From the NCBI RefSeq assembly GCF_018734325.1, contig NZ_CP073754.1, positions 496,001-560,000 of the forward strand: a stretch of DNA of 64,000 nucleotides, given 5' to 3'. The translations under genes were made by a program, and so were the position numbers. The notes beneath the pieces are model-generated. The model worked only from the letters and a program-made list of their open reading frames with translations, was not told the DNA's origin and did not search any database. Positions 36,139-45,450 of the stretch are shown here, piece by piece; positions within the stretch are counted from its first letter, which is position 1; every line of letters begins with the position of its first letter. The DNA is from Methylomonas paludis (GTDB taxonomy: Bacteria > Pseudomonadota > Gammaproteobacteria > Methylococcales > Methylomonadaceae).

Positions 36139-38004
36139 ATGCTATTAGAGATAAGAGAAAAGGTGCATGGCGTATTTGCATCAGTCGTTTTGGTACTGAT
36201 TTGTGTGCTGTTTGGCTTGTGGGGCATCCAAAATTACTTAGGTGGGGGCAAGGAAACCCCGGTCATTACTGTCGGCGACAAGGAGTTTTTTGAAAATGAT
36301 GTCAACAAGGCTTATCAACAGTTTGCCCAAAGTCTGGCTGGTATCAAAGTCGATGAAGAAACCATCAGAAAACAGGCTTTGTCACAATTAGTCCGAGATG
36401 AAGTTTTGCTGCAATATGTGCAAAAAGAAAACTTGCTGGTCACCGACGATACCGCCAAAGAATTTATCAAGACCCTGGAGTATTTTCAGAAAGACGGTAA
36501 GTTTGATAAAGCCCAGTATCAGGCTTTATTAGGGGCGCAAGGCATATCCTCAGAGGAGTTTATTCTCCGTATCAAAAAAGCCCTGATAATGCAGCAATTT
36601 CAACGTGCCATCACGGATAGCAGTTTTGTGACACCGGCAGAGATCAGCAATTTTTTCAAGATTCAAAATCAGAAGCGTGATTTGGAATATGTTACGGTAG
36701 CGCTGACTCCGGTGACCGATAAGCCTAGTGATGAAGAAATCACGGCGTATTTTCAACAGCATCAGGATGCCTATCAAAGCGAAGAACAAATAGCTGTCGA
36801 TTATGTTGAGCTATCGCTGGATAAGTTAGCGGAACAAATTAAACCGGCAGACGAGCAGCTTAAAGCTTATTACGAAGAGCAAAAAGCCGCGTTCAGTACC
36901 AAAGAACGTCGTAAAGTCAGTCACATCCTGTTTGCATTCAGTAAGGATGTCAACGATGAGCAAGCCTTACAAAAAGCCATCAAAGCCAAGCAGGAATTAA
37001 AGGCTAAAGATTTTGCGTTACTGGCGGCCGAAGTGTCCGACGATAAGGCCTCAGCCAAAAACGGTGGTGATTTAGGTTTGTTTAATGCCGGTGTTTTTGA
37101 AAAAAGTTTTGAAGATACTGCGTTAAGTCTTAAACAGGGTGAAGTCTCGGAACCGATTAAGTCAGCATTTGGTTATCACTTGATCAAAGTGACCGAATTA
37201 GTGCCGGGTGAAGTAAAGCCCTATGAAGCGGTTAAGGCCGAAGTCAGTAAGGCTTATCAAAAAACCCAGGCTGAAGCCAAGTTCACTAGTTTGGGTGAAA
37301 AATTGACAGAAGTCAGTTACGAAAATCCAGATACTTTGGAACCTAGCGCTAAATTGCTGGATGAGTCAGTCAAAAACACCGGGCTGTTTACCCACAATAA
37401 GGGTGAAGGGATTGCCGCTGAGGAAAAAATCCGCTTGGCCGCGTTTTCTGAAGATGTTCAGAAAGGTAATAATAGCGAACCACTGGAAATCGGTGCCGAC
37501 AAAATAGTGGTATTGCGGATGCGCGAGCATTTGCCGGCTGCTACTAAAGAGCTGAAAGATGTCAAAGCCCAGGTAATTACCGCCTTGCAACATGATAAAG
37601 CCGTGCAAAAAACCACAGCTATTGCCGAACAGTTAAAAGCTGAGCTGCTAGCCGGTAAAGCGCTGGCGCAATTGGCGGAAGCTAATCACTTACCCTTGAA
37701 AAAAGTGCAGGGTTTAAGCCGGGTTTCTGCCGATGTGTCTCCACTAGTCAGTCAGGCCGTGTTTAAAGCCGCCAAGCCCCAGGCTGGGCATCCAGGCGTC
37801 GTGATTATTGATGATGCTCAGGGTGGTAAAGTGGTTGCCAACATCGTTAAGGTGACGGAAGGTGAATTGACTGAAGCAAATAAAGCCCAGCAGGGTTTGA
37901 TAGCCAAAAATATTGCCGGCGTGTTAGGCAAGGCGGAATTTGAATCGGTCTTGAATTCATTACAAGCCAGAGCCGATATCACCATCCACGAAAAGAAACA
38001 GTAA
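36139..38004 (+). CDS. ppiD: Peptidyl-prolyl isomerase PpiD (SurA-N/parvulin)
   Basis: The 621-residue protein is a membrane-anchored periplasmic chaperone. A single transmembrane helix (VFASVVLVLICVLFGLWGI) near residue 20 is followed by a SurA-N-like helical part. One parvulin domain (about 255-360) has RRKVSHILFAF, GGDLGLFNAGVFEKSF and SEPIKSAFGYHLIKV. A helical tail completes it. I chose the ATG at 36139, which begins MLLEIREKVHG as in relatives; the open frame could be extended upstream, but only by running through the tRNA-Asp gene. Terminator behind. Confidence 0.94.
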   Translation: MLLEIREKVHGVFASVVLVLICVLFGLWGIQNYLGGGKETPVITVGDKEFFENDVNKAYQQFAQSLAGIKVDEETIRKQALSQLVRDEVLLQYVQKENLLVTDDTAKEFIKTLEYFQKDGKFDKAQYQALLGAQGISSEEFILRIKKALIMQQFQRAITDSSFVTPAEISNFFKIQNQKRDLEYVTVALTPVTDKPSDEEITAYFQQHQDAYQSEEQIAVDYVELSLDKLAEQIKPADEQLKAYYEEQKAAFSTKERRKVSHILFAFSKDVNDEQALQKAIKAKQELKAKDFALLAAEVSDDKASAKNGGDLGLFNAGVFEKSFEDTALSLKQGEVSEPIKSAFGYHLIKVTELVPGEVKPYEAVKAEVSKAYQKTQAEAKFTSLGEKLTEVSYENPDTLEPSAKLLDESVKNTGLFTHNKGEGIAAEEKIRLAAFSEDVQKGNNSEPLEIGADKIVVLRMREHLPAATKELKDVKAQVITALQHDKAVQKTTAIAEQLKAELLAGKALAQLAEANHLPLKKVQGLSRVSADVSPLVSQAVFKAAKPQAGHPGVVIIDDAQGGKVVANIVKVTEGELTEANKAQQGLIAKNIAGVLGKAEFESVLNSLQARADITIHEKKQ

Positions 38005-38024
38005 GTTTGTCCGCAGACCGTCTG

Positions 38025-38056
38025 AAAAAAAAGGGAGCTTAAGCTCCCTTTTTTAT
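38025..38056. terminator. Bidirectional terminator between ppiD and the PEP-CTERM gene
   Basis: AAGGGAGCTT followed directly by AAGCTCCCTT is a perfect palindrome with an A-run on its left and a T-run on its right. It can end both ppiD and the convergent minus-strand gene. Confidence 0.85.
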
Positions 38057-38175
38057 TTTTAAAAAACCCAACTTTCATGACGCTACTGATTTTTTCATGA
38101 TTTGCCGGTTTGGGTGCTGGTAAGGGCTAACTTTTTTATTAACGCCTGACGGTATCCAAAGTGTAAAAATTGCTG

Positions 38176-38856
38176 TTAAGCCTGACGGCGTTTAAAACCA
38201 CATAAACCCAACACGCCTGATACAAATAACCACAGCGAGCCAGGTTCTGGAACCGGTAATGTCACATTGCCAGGCAAAACCGGCCAAGCATAGAACTGAC
38301 TGGTCTTATCTGCACCGCCGGTATAGCCATAAAAAGTATTAAAATCCACAGCGTTGGCTGGGGTACCCAGCGCTTCAGCAGGTGTCCACCAAAAGGCGTT
38401 AGCTTGCAAGTTAGAAAACAGCGGGTAGTTACTGCTGGTATTTGACAGCGAGGTACCGGGAGTTTCGCCCAGGTTGGTGTTAAACTGGTAGCTAAGGCTG
38501 TTACCATCAGACAATTGCCAAGTGTGATAACCCAAGTAGCTGGTGTCATTCAAGTAGCTGATAAAGGCCAGGCTGCCCCACCAGTCGGTTTGTCCGTTGC
38601 TGCCAAAGTCTGCACTGCTGAGGGTATGTATGCCCAATGAGTCAGTAATGCTGCCGACATCGCTGATAATAGCAGCAGTTAGCCCGGCATCTCCGGCTTC
38701 CAGTGTGCCTAATAAATTGGCATCTGCAGTCCAGGTGACATTCAACACATTGTCATTAACCAGATTGCTGCCCACCGCAGCCAGTCCGGCATGGCTGGCT
38801 GGTGCAACTCCCAGCATTAAGCCGGTGCATAGTATTTTTTTACAATTTAAGTTCAT
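38176..38856 (-). CDS. PEP-CTERM sorting domain protein
   Basis: The 226-residue protein has a signal peptide (KKILCTGLMLGVAPASHAG). Its C-terminal tail holds the sorting signal: VPEPGSLWLF, a hydrophobic stretch, then the basic FKRRQA. The tail is recognised by exosortase, which cleaves and exports such proteins, often with exopolysaccharide. The middle (residues about 25-190) is rich in Asn, Ser and Trp, with pieces such as TDWWGSLAFISYLNDTSYLG, which is common among PEP-CTERM proteins of unknown function. No exosortase gene is in this window; one must be elsewhere. Confidence 0.85.
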   Translation of the reverse strand: MNLNCKKILCTGLMLGVAPASHAGLAAVGSNLVNDNVLNVTWTADANLLGTLEAGDAGLTAAIISDVGSITDSLGIHTLSSADFGSNGQTDWWGSLAFISYLNDTSYLGYHTWQLSDGNSLSYQFNTNLGETPGTSLSNTSSNYPLFSNLQANAFWWTPAEALGTPANAVDFNTFYGYTGGADKTSQFYAWPVLPGNVTLPVPEPGSLWLFVSGVLGLCGFKRRQA

Positions 38857-39538
38857 GATTATAGTCCCTGTCTAAATTGGTATAAGTTTTTCTTGTCATA
38901 GTGGTATATCTTGAATGACTATCCATACAGTAAAAAAGGCTAATCGTCTGGCAAATAGGCAGACACAAAGCCCAGATAGCGTCATCGACGCATCGTTGGC
39001 AAAGGAAACGGATTGCCGCCGTTTTTTAGCATTGTTACCCGGCATATCCTACAACCAATTGTTTCAAAAACAAAATATTGGTGGTAGTTTCGTAACTATT
39101 TACCCTATTGAAAAGTAGAGACTGTAGCCTCGATGCAACGGAGTGGAATCGAGGCTCATCGCCGCAGATGGCCTTAAAAACCCGATAGCATGTATCGAAG
39201 ACATTTTGTCAAATCACTTAACAGCCGGCAGCTCGATTCCTGTATGCAGCCTTGAGGCTAGTGGTTGACCAACATTAATTTGACGGATACCTGGTAGGAT
39301 GTGCTGAACGCAGTGATGCGCATCAATCGCGCACGATATGCTTCCCGAGTTGGTGCATCCTAATAACATTGGCGAACCACTAGGCTGAATAGTTACATCA
39401 TCTCATGCCATAAATCAGGCTATTCAATTCAAGCATAATATGCCGGGCACAGAAAATTCTGGTTTGCAAAGTTCTTGGTTTAAATCGTGATACCCAATAA
39501 ACTTAGTATAACACTGGTATCTGATAGGGTTTTTCAGT
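38857..39538. other. Long intergenic stretch with a nested foldback repeat
   Basis: About 680 bp between the PEP-CTERM gene and the divergent PfkB kinase gene. A 67-codon frame at 38915-39118 lacks support. The only clear structure is the nested inverted repeat at 39258-39383. Confidence 0.5.
39258..39383. repeat. Nested inverted-repeat (foldback, REP/MITE-like) element
   Basis: Outer arms CTAGTGGTTGACCAA (39258-39272) and, on the other strand, CTAGTGGTTCGCCAA (39369-39383) match at 13 of 15 positions. Inner arms TAGGATGTGC at 39295 and TAGGATGCAC read from 39362 match at 8 of 10. Between them is CAGTGATGCGCATCAATCGC. The inner block resembles short repeats that I recall being scattered through genomes of this group; no other copy is seen in this window. 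Confidence 0.55.
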
Positions 39539-40462
39539 ATGAATATTTTGGTGCTTGGCAGCTATGTGCAAGCGGTTTGTCTGGATGTGGCGTATTTACC
39601 TGGCCCAGGCGAATCATTGTTGGCAACGGCATTGCATAGTGATCATGGTGGTAAGGGTTTTAATGTGGCGATTGGGCTGCACCGGCTTGATATGCCGGTA
39701 CTGGGGGTGTTTGCCGTAGGGGCAGATGCTGCCGGTCAAGGCTTGCGGCAGGTATTAAAGCAAGAGGGAGTGTCTGATCAATATGTGGTCAGTGTCGGTT
39801 CCAGCTCTGGTTTTGGGGTCGGTTTTATTGCCGGGCATGGCGAGAATTTTTTAGCCGTTTATCCGGGGGCTAATGCCGAACTTTCCCCGGCGCATCTAAC
39901 AGCCGCGCTGGCCCAATTAGATGCGCACAGTTATGTTTATGCCCAGTTTGAAATTGGTGACGCACCGATATTGGCGGCTTTCGAATATGCGCGAAAGTTG
40001 GGGGCTGGCACGGTACTTAATCCCTCGCCTTGGCGGCAGCCGAGTGCCGAATTGCTGGGTCTCACCGATGTGTTGATTGTTAATCAAACCGAAGCTATCC
40101 GCTTACTAAATCGATCGGATAGCCGGCATAACCCGGACTGGCCGGTCTGGTGGGCTGAGTGGCGGCAACAGACCGGTTGGCAGGGCAAATTGTTAGTCAC
40201 TACCTTGGGTGCGCAAGGCAGTATCGCCATACCACGTGATGAGCAAGCTGTTTATTGTCCAGCCAGACCCATTAATATGCTGGATGCCACTGGTGCAGGA
40301 GATGCGTTCAGTGCCGGATTACTGGCTGGATTGGCCGCGGGAAAGTCGTGGTCTGCAACTTTGCAGTTGGCTAATGCCTGTGGCGCTTGGGTGGCATCCT
40401 CGCCTGGCGTATTCAAAATATTACCCAGCGTTGCCCAAGTAGCTGAATTTATGAAAATTTAG
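39539..40462 (+). CDS. PfkB family carbohydrate kinase (ribokinase-like)
   Basis: The 307-residue protein has both PfkB signatures: DHGGKGFNVAIGLHRL (about residues 35-50), the N-terminal sugar-binding motif, and MLDATGAGDAFSAGLLAGLA near residue 250 with the catalytic Asp in GAGD. The closest match by eye is ribokinase (RbsK). The substrate is not certain; ribose or another pentose or nucleoside fits. It converges with the GH5 gene 14 bp away and has no sugar transporter nearby. Confidence 0.85.
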   Translation: MNILVLGSYVQAVCLDVAYLPGPGESLLATALHSDHGGKGFNVAIGLHRLDMPVLGVFAVGADAAGQGLRQVLKQEGVSDQYVVSVGSSSGFGVGFIAGHGENFLAVYPGANAELSPAHLTAALAQLDAHSYVYAQFEIGDAPILAAFEYARKLGAGTVLNPSPWRQPSAELLGLTDVLIVNQTEAIRLLNRSDSRHNPDWPVWWAEWRQQTGWQGKLLVTTLGAQGSIAIPRDEQAVYCPARPINMLDATGAGDAFSAGLLAGLAAGKSWSATLQLANACGAWVASSPGVFKILPSVAQVAEFMKI

Positions 40463-40475
40463 CTTGCCGATGATG

Positions 40476-41588
40476 TCAGCTAAAATGAGTTGGCAGCCAA
40501 CCGTTCTCAACACAATCCCGAAATGACCATTGCGGCATGGTTTCGGTTTTGTAACTCCAGAAAAACCAGCCCAGATATTTTTCAAAACAGGCTAGTTGAC
40601 TGGCAGCATAGCCGCGATAAGCCACATTTTGTTGAAATTTATCCATAGTGGGTTGCACCACATCATGCCAATCTTGCTGCCATAGTTCCAACATGCGCGG
40701 ATCCAGGCCCAGGCTCCATTCACCAACGATGGTATTACGGCCGGCATGACGGATAATATCGTCGGCCTCAGTTTTCCACTCGCTCACTGCTTTGCGGATA
40801 TGAGTATAAATATCACTGTTAAGGTCTTCCAGAGTAAAGCATTGATAACGGTGAATATCAAAAATCAGATTCTGGTAAGTGCTGGCTTGCAGTAGCTCGG
40901 TATAATGCTGGTAAGAACGAAAACCATCATGAAATACTACAGCCACTTGGTCGGCTGAACAATATTGACGGATACGCTGGTAGGCCTGATGGGTAAAGGT
41001 CATCAAATAAGCACTGGCTATATCCTGATGGGGTTCATTCAACACTTCTATGCCGTGTAAAGCCGGGTGCAGATGATAACGGGCCGCCAGTTTTTCCAGT
41101 ACAGCCAATGAATGCTGCAAATAGGCGGCTTGGGTATGCCAGTCGCACACGTCTTTTATGCCGCCGTTATCAAAACCATTTTGGCAACCAGGGGCCGCAT
41201 GTAAATCCAGCATAATTAACAAACCGAATTCCTGCGCCCAAGCGAATGCCTGATCCAGCACTTCCAGGCCGTCGTTTACATAAGGGTAGCGGTGTTCAGC
41301 AAAGCGGGGGTGATATGGATAATCCGGGCCAAATAGCCAATGACCAACCGGAATGCGCACCGCATTGATACCACGTTGCGCCAGCCAGTCAAAGTCTTCA
41401 CGCTTGATGAATGTTTGCCAATGCTGTTTTAAGCGCGGCTCAGCCGCCGCTCCCATCTCCAGACACCAAGCGGTTTCATCTTCAGCCGCCAGCCCCGCAA
41501 ACAGGCTGGGAGTCATCCATTTTTCCAGTACCAGCCAGCCGCCCAGATTAACCCCGCGCAATTTTTTAGCAGCAGATGGCATAGGCAA
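40476..41588 (-). CDS. Glycoside hydrolase family 5 protein (exo-beta-1,3-glucanase-like)
   Basis: The 370-residue protein starts near RGVNLGGWLVLEKWMTPSLF, typical of exo-1,3-beta-glucanase-like GH5 enzymes. It has the acid/base Glu in GIEVLNEPHQDI and the nucleophile Glu in TIVGEWSLGLDPR. There is no signal peptide, so it may act in the cytosol or be exported otherwise. It lies 33 bp downstream of the degenerate ABC gene on the same strand and may share its transcript. The substrate is not known; a beta-glucan or glucoside is likely. Confidence 0.82.
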   Translation of the reverse strand: MPMPSAAKKLRGVNLGGWLVLEKWMTPSLFAGLAAEDETAWCLEMGAAAEPRLKQHWQTFIKREDFDWLAQRGINAVRIPVGHWLFGPDYPYHPRFAEHRYPYVNDGLEVLDQAFAWAQEFGLLIMLDLHAAPGCQNGFDNGGIKDVCDWHTQAAYLQHSLAVLEKLAARYHLHPALHGIEVLNEPHQDIASAYLMTFTHQAYQRIRQYCSADQVAVVFHDGFRSYQHYTELLQASTYQNLIFDIHRYQCFTLEDLNSDIYTHIRKAVSEWKTEADDIIRHAGRNTIVGEWSLGLDPRMLELWQQDWHDVVQPTMDKFQQNVAYRGYAASQLACFEKYLGWFFWSYKTETMPQWSFRDCVENGWLPTHFS

Positions 41589-41621
41589 ACCCTTCCAGAG
41601 ATTCAGGCGGCAACAGTTTGT

Positions 41622-43316
41622 TCAGCACATCAAAATAGTGCGCTGATGTAAAGCCTTTACTCCCGGTTGGCGGCTTATGGTCAATACTGCAGCATTGGGC
41701 AGGGCATTGTGAATGATTTTCATGACATCCAGTTCGTCAGCAGGATCTAACGCGGCAAATGCTTCCTGCATTAAAATCCATTTGGGTTTTTGCAGCAACA
41801 AGCGTACTAGTCCCAGACGTTGTTGTTGCTCGCGTTCTAGAATTTTTTCCCAGTCCCCGGTTTGCTCCAGTTGATCGAGCAATTCTGTTACTCCGGCCAG
41901 CGCAAAAGCAGCCTCCAGGGCATCCTGTGCAAATGCTGTTCTCTCAGAAGGATAACACACCGCCGTACGCAGCGTATCGGTAGGCAAATAGGGGTGGGGC
42001 GGCATAAAAAACATCAGCTCATCGTCAGGTAATTCGATACGCCCTTCACCCCATGGCCACAGGCCGGCAATTGCCTTGAATAGCTTATTACCAGTAAAAG
42101 CATTACCGTCGATTAATACCCACTCCCCAGCCCGAATTTCGGCGTTTAAACTCGACACGCAAACGATACCGTCCAGCCTGGAAATGCATAAATTCTCAAA
42201 ACGCAGCACGGTGCCGGCATTTTTGCTTATCTGGATGCGATGCGCTGCCGGTTTGGCGATTTCGCGTTCCAAATCCTCCAGAGCTTTGCTTAGGCCTAAT
42301 ATACGCTCAACTGAAGCTCGCCATTCGGCAACCTTACCCATATTATCCACCGGCCAGGATAAGGCGGAGACTAATTGCTGAAAAGCTTGGGCAGATTGCA
42401 TCAGTGCGCCTAAGGAAATACTACCCAGAATGTACCGTGGAGCAGAAACCAGAATTGGAAACGCCATCGATAGCACCGAATAACCGGAACTGAACATAAT
42501 AATTTGTGCCCAGGCTTTGGTTTGCTGATTCCATGCTTCGACAATTCCGCCAAACAAATGATGAAAATGCGGATTTTCATGGCGTTCGCCGTGAATTAGG
42601 GCAATGGCTTGCGAGTTTTCCCGGGCTTTTACCAGGGCAAAACGGAAATTAGCTTCATAGGTTTGTCTGTGGTCGGTGGCTTTGGTCAGAGGGCGACCTA
42701 TCCACCAGCCCAGCATGGAAGCGCTGGTGGCAAAAATCAGTGCCAGCCAGACTAGATGCCCGTGAAAAGGGATGCTGAACCAGCCTAAATCCAGGGTAAT
42801 CGTCCCGGAAAGTGACCAGAGGATTTGGGTAAAACTGACCAATAATAAAATACAGAACAACAATGTGTGTAATAAATCAATCGCGTATTCGGTGGCAATG
42901 CGAATATCTTCAGCGATCCTGCCATCTGGATTATCGTGTTGTCCGGCTATATGGGTCACCAGATAATGGCGGCCATCACGCATCCATTGACCTATCAGTT
43001 TATCGGTCAACCAACCGCGCCATTCCAGTTGCAAACGCCGTTTTACATTCAGATGGGTAGCGGTAATACCGATATTGGCGATGAATATCAGTAGGATTAA
43101 AAAAATCTGGATCCACAGCCGCGACATGGAACGCTGTTCCAGGGCATCGAACAGATTTGCACTCCATTCATTGATCAAAACCGATATCGCAATCTGCGCC
43201 AGAGTCAGTGCCAGCAACGCGAACGAGATGCTACGGATTGTCGCCTTGTTTTCAGATTGCCAAAAGGGGCCGGCCAAGCGGATAAATTGAATAAAAAATC
43301 TGTTGGAGTTTTGCAA
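41622..43316 (-). CDS. SbmA/YddA-type ABC half-transporter with degenerate ATPase domain
   Basis: The 564-residue protein has an N-terminal membrane domain of the ABC_membrane_2 type (about 1-330, with five or six hydrophobic segments) and a C-terminal nucleotide-binding region (about 360-560). That region has lost every key motif. Walker A reads GNAFTGNKL instead of GxxxxGK[ST], the signature is LEREQQQRLGL, Walker B is ILMQEAFAALDP with Gln for Asp, and the switch His is Arg in TISRQPG. The fold is kept but ATP hydrolysis looks impossible. Members of this family import peptides or vitamin-like compounds. The upstream gene order and close GH5 neighbour suggest a two-gene unit. Confidence 0.87.
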   Translation of the reverse strand: MQNSNRFFIQFIRLAGPFWQSENKATIRSISFALLALTLAQIAISVLINEWSANLFDALEQRSMSRLWIQIFLILLIFIANIGITATHLNVKRRLQLEWRGWLTDKLIGQWMRDGRHYLVTHIAGQHDNPDGRIAEDIRIATEYAIDLLHTLLFCILLLVSFTQILWSLSGTITLDLGWFSIPFHGHLVWLALIFATSASMLGWWIGRPLTKATDHRQTYEANFRFALVKARENSQAIALIHGERHENPHFHHLFGGIVEAWNQQTKAWAQIIMFSSGYSVLSMAFPILVSAPRYILGSISLGALMQSAQAFQQLVSALSWPVDNMGKVAEWRASVERILGLSKALEDLEREIAKPAAHRIQISKNAGTVLRFENLCISRLDGIVCVSSLNAEIRAGEWVLIDGNAFTGNKLFKAIAGLWPWGEGRIELPDDELMFFMPPHPYLPTDTLRTAVCYPSERTAFAQDALEAAFALAGVTELLDQLEQTGDWEKILEREQQQRLGLVRLLLQKPKWILMQEAFAALDPADELDVMKIIHNALPNAAVLTISRQPGVKALHQRTILMC

Positions 43317-43485
43317 GCCACTCTCCTGTTAAAGGTTGGCGCGCAATATAACAAACTTGACCGCATAAAACACAATAACTGTGTGGTCGGTGGGCGATAC
43401 GACTGATCAGTCAAAGCAGATTTTTTATAAGCTGCTGGTTTTATTTAATTTTTTAAGATGTATGGCTTTGGGTTTAGTGCAGTAA

Positions 43486-43520
43486 ACCCCCTCTTTATTA
43501 CAAAAACTCGAGGGGGATTT
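43486..43520 (-). terminator. Candidate terminator hairpin downstream of rho
   Basis: AAACCCCCTC and GAGGGGGATTT can pair across a 14-base loop. On the minus strand it lies about 70 bp after the rho stop, followed only by a short TTTA. It is weak as a terminator. Confidence 0.35.
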
Positions 43521-43591
43521 ATGCCGGTCTTGATGCCGTCGCTATGTCACCAATAACTTAATGAAGATAGGTGCATCAAGAAAGTAATGGC

Positions 43592-44848
43592 TTAGCGTTT
43601 CATCGAACTAAAAAACTCGGCATTGGTTTTAAAATCTTTTAATTTGCCCAGTAAAAACTCGGAAGCTGCCAGTTCATCCATCGGTTGCAGAATTTTACGC
43701 AGAATCCAGGTTTTTTGTAACTCGTCCGGATCAACCAGGTACTCTTCGCGGCGAGTGCCGGAACGGTTGATGTTGATGGCCGGATAAACCCGTTTTTCGG
43801 CAATTTTGCGTTCTAGATGCAATTCCATATTACCGGTACCTTTGAATTCTTCAAAGATCACTTCATCCATACGGGAGCCTGTTTCAACTAGAGCCGTGGC
43901 AATAATCGTCAAGCTGCCACCTTCTTCAATATTGCGAGCCGCGCCGAAAAAGCGTTTAGGTTTTTCCAGAGCATTGGCATCCACCCCACCCGACAACAGT
44001 TTACCGGAGGAAGGTACCACCATGTTGTAAGCTCTGGCCAAACGCGTAATTGAATCTAACAGAATAACCACATCGTGCTTGTGTTCCACCAGGCGCCGGG
44101 CTTTTTCGATGACCATATCTGCAACCTGGACATGGCGGGTTGCCGGCTCGTCAAAAGTACTGGAAACCACTTCACCGCGCACACAGCGTTCCATTTCGGT
44201 TACCTCTTCTGGACGTTCATCAATCAGCAACACGATCAGATAGCATTCAGGATTATTCTCGGCAATTGCATGGGCTATGCTTTGCATGATCATGGTTTTA
44301 CCGGCTTTAGGCGGGGACACGATCAGGCCACGTTGGCCTTTGCCGATTGGCGCAATCAGGTCAATGATACGCGCAGTCAAGTCTTCACTGGTGCCGTTGC
44401 CTTGTTCCAGACGGAAACGCTTATTGGCAAATAATGGCGTCAGATTGGAGAAAGAAATTTTGTTTTTGGAATTTTCCGGCGATTCAAAATTGATGCTTTC
44501 TACTTTCAGCATCGCAAAATAACGTTCACCCTCTTTGGGGGGTCTTATTTTGCCGCTGACAGTGTCCCCGGTGCGTAAACCAAACCGGCGAATTTGACTG
44601 GGGGAAACGTAAATATCATCTGGCCCGGCCAGATAAGAGGCGCCCGGAGTGCGCAAAAAGCCAAAGCCGTCCTGAAGAATTTCCAGTACACCGTCACCAA
44701 AAATATCCTCACCACTTTTTGCCTGTTTCTTCAGAATGCAGAAAATTAACTCCTGCTTTCGGGCTCTGTCGATATTTTCCAGGCCCAGGGTTTCGGCTAT
44801 GCTAATAATTTCGCTGACTTGTTTTAGTTTTAACTCGGTTAGATTCAT
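43592..44848 (-). CDS. rho: Transcription termination factor Rho
   Basis: The 418-residue hexameric helicase has the N-terminal RNA-binding OB fold (about 1-125; [20 protein letters not shown]). The ATPase has P-loop PKAGKTM in [14 protein letters not shown] and later [15 protein letters not shown]. It ends [12 protein letters not shown]. It terminates transcription at unstructured C-rich RNA. The trxA gene lies 175 bp upstream on the same strand, the usual trxA-rho order. Confidence 0.97.
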   Translation of the reverse strand: MNLTELKLKQVSEIISIAETLGLENIDRARKQELIFCILKKQAKSGEDIFGDGVLEILQDGFGFLRTPGASYLAGPDDIYVSPSQIRRFGLRTGDTVSGKIRPPKEGERYFAMLKVESINFESPENSKNKISFSNLTPLFANKRFRLEQGNGTSEDLTARIIDLIAPIGKGQRGLIVSPPKAGKTMIMQSIAHAIAENNPECYLIVLLIDERPEEVTEMERCVRGEVVSSTFDEPATRHVQVADMVIEKARRLVEHKHDVVILLDSITRLARAYNMVVPSSGKLLSGGVDANALEKPKRFFGAARNIEEGGSLTIIATALVETGSRMDEVIFEEFKGTGNMELHLERKIAEKRVYPAININRSGTRREEYLVDPDELQKTWILRKILQPMDELAASEFLLGKLKDFKTNAEFFSSMKR

Positions 44849-45023
44849 GTTTTTTAAGAGAAATGAAAGATACGTAAAGCGGCAGAAAACCGTTTACTGG
44901 AAGAAGCTTGGTTGCGGATCAGCTACAGATGAAATGGAAACAAAGATGTTAGAGCGGAAGATTCTAGCGCAATACCCGGACTTATCAAAATGTTTTGTGA
45001 TAAATCCGGATTATACATTCGCT

Positions 45024-45353
45024 TTAAATGTTGCTGGTTATGAAAGCCGTTAATTGGGATTTAGTCAAAGCCCCAACTTTAGTGGCTTCTATCTCGCCAT
45101 TTTTGAAAATCATCAAGGTCGGAATACCGCGCACACCGTACAGTTGCGGCGTTTTTGGGTTTTCGTCGATATTCAGTTTGGCAACTTTCAATTTACCGTT
45201 AAATTCGCCGGCTACTTCGTCAAGTACCGGCGCAATCATTTTGCACGGACCACACCATTCTGCCCAGTAATCCAGCAATACCGGCACTTCGGCTTTCAAC
45301 ACAGTTTCATTAAAATCAGCATCCGATACATGAAAGACTAAGTCGCTCACGCC
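45024..45353 (-). CDS. trxA: Thioredoxin
   Basis: The 109-residue protein has the active site WCGPCK and the family block [19 protein letters not shown]; the cis-Pro is in [12 protein letters not shown]. The GTG at 45353 is preferred: GGAGA lies five bases before it, and the product length fits thioredoxin 1. An ATG three codons upstream sits too close to GGAG. It lies upstream of rho and divergent from the helicase gene, as in the rhlB-trxA-rho locus of gammaproteobacteria. Confidence 0.95.
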   Translation of the reverse strand, partial: GVSDLVFHVSDADFNETVLKAEVPVLLDYWAEWCGPCKMIAPVLDEVAGEFNGKLKVAKLNIDENPKTPQLYGVRGIPTLMIFKNGEIEATKVGALTKSQLTAFITSNI

Positions 45354-45450
45354 ATTCTCCAATTGGTTACAAAGTTAAAACTATAGATTCCCGGCCAGCC
45401 ACTGTCAATCAATTTCAAACATAACGGATTTTAAGTTATCCTATAGGACT

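Noticed and set aside
38915-39118. Open frame of 67 codons in the long gap before the PfkB kinase
   Set aside because: No ribosome-binding site and no protein-like pattern; surroundings look non-coding.
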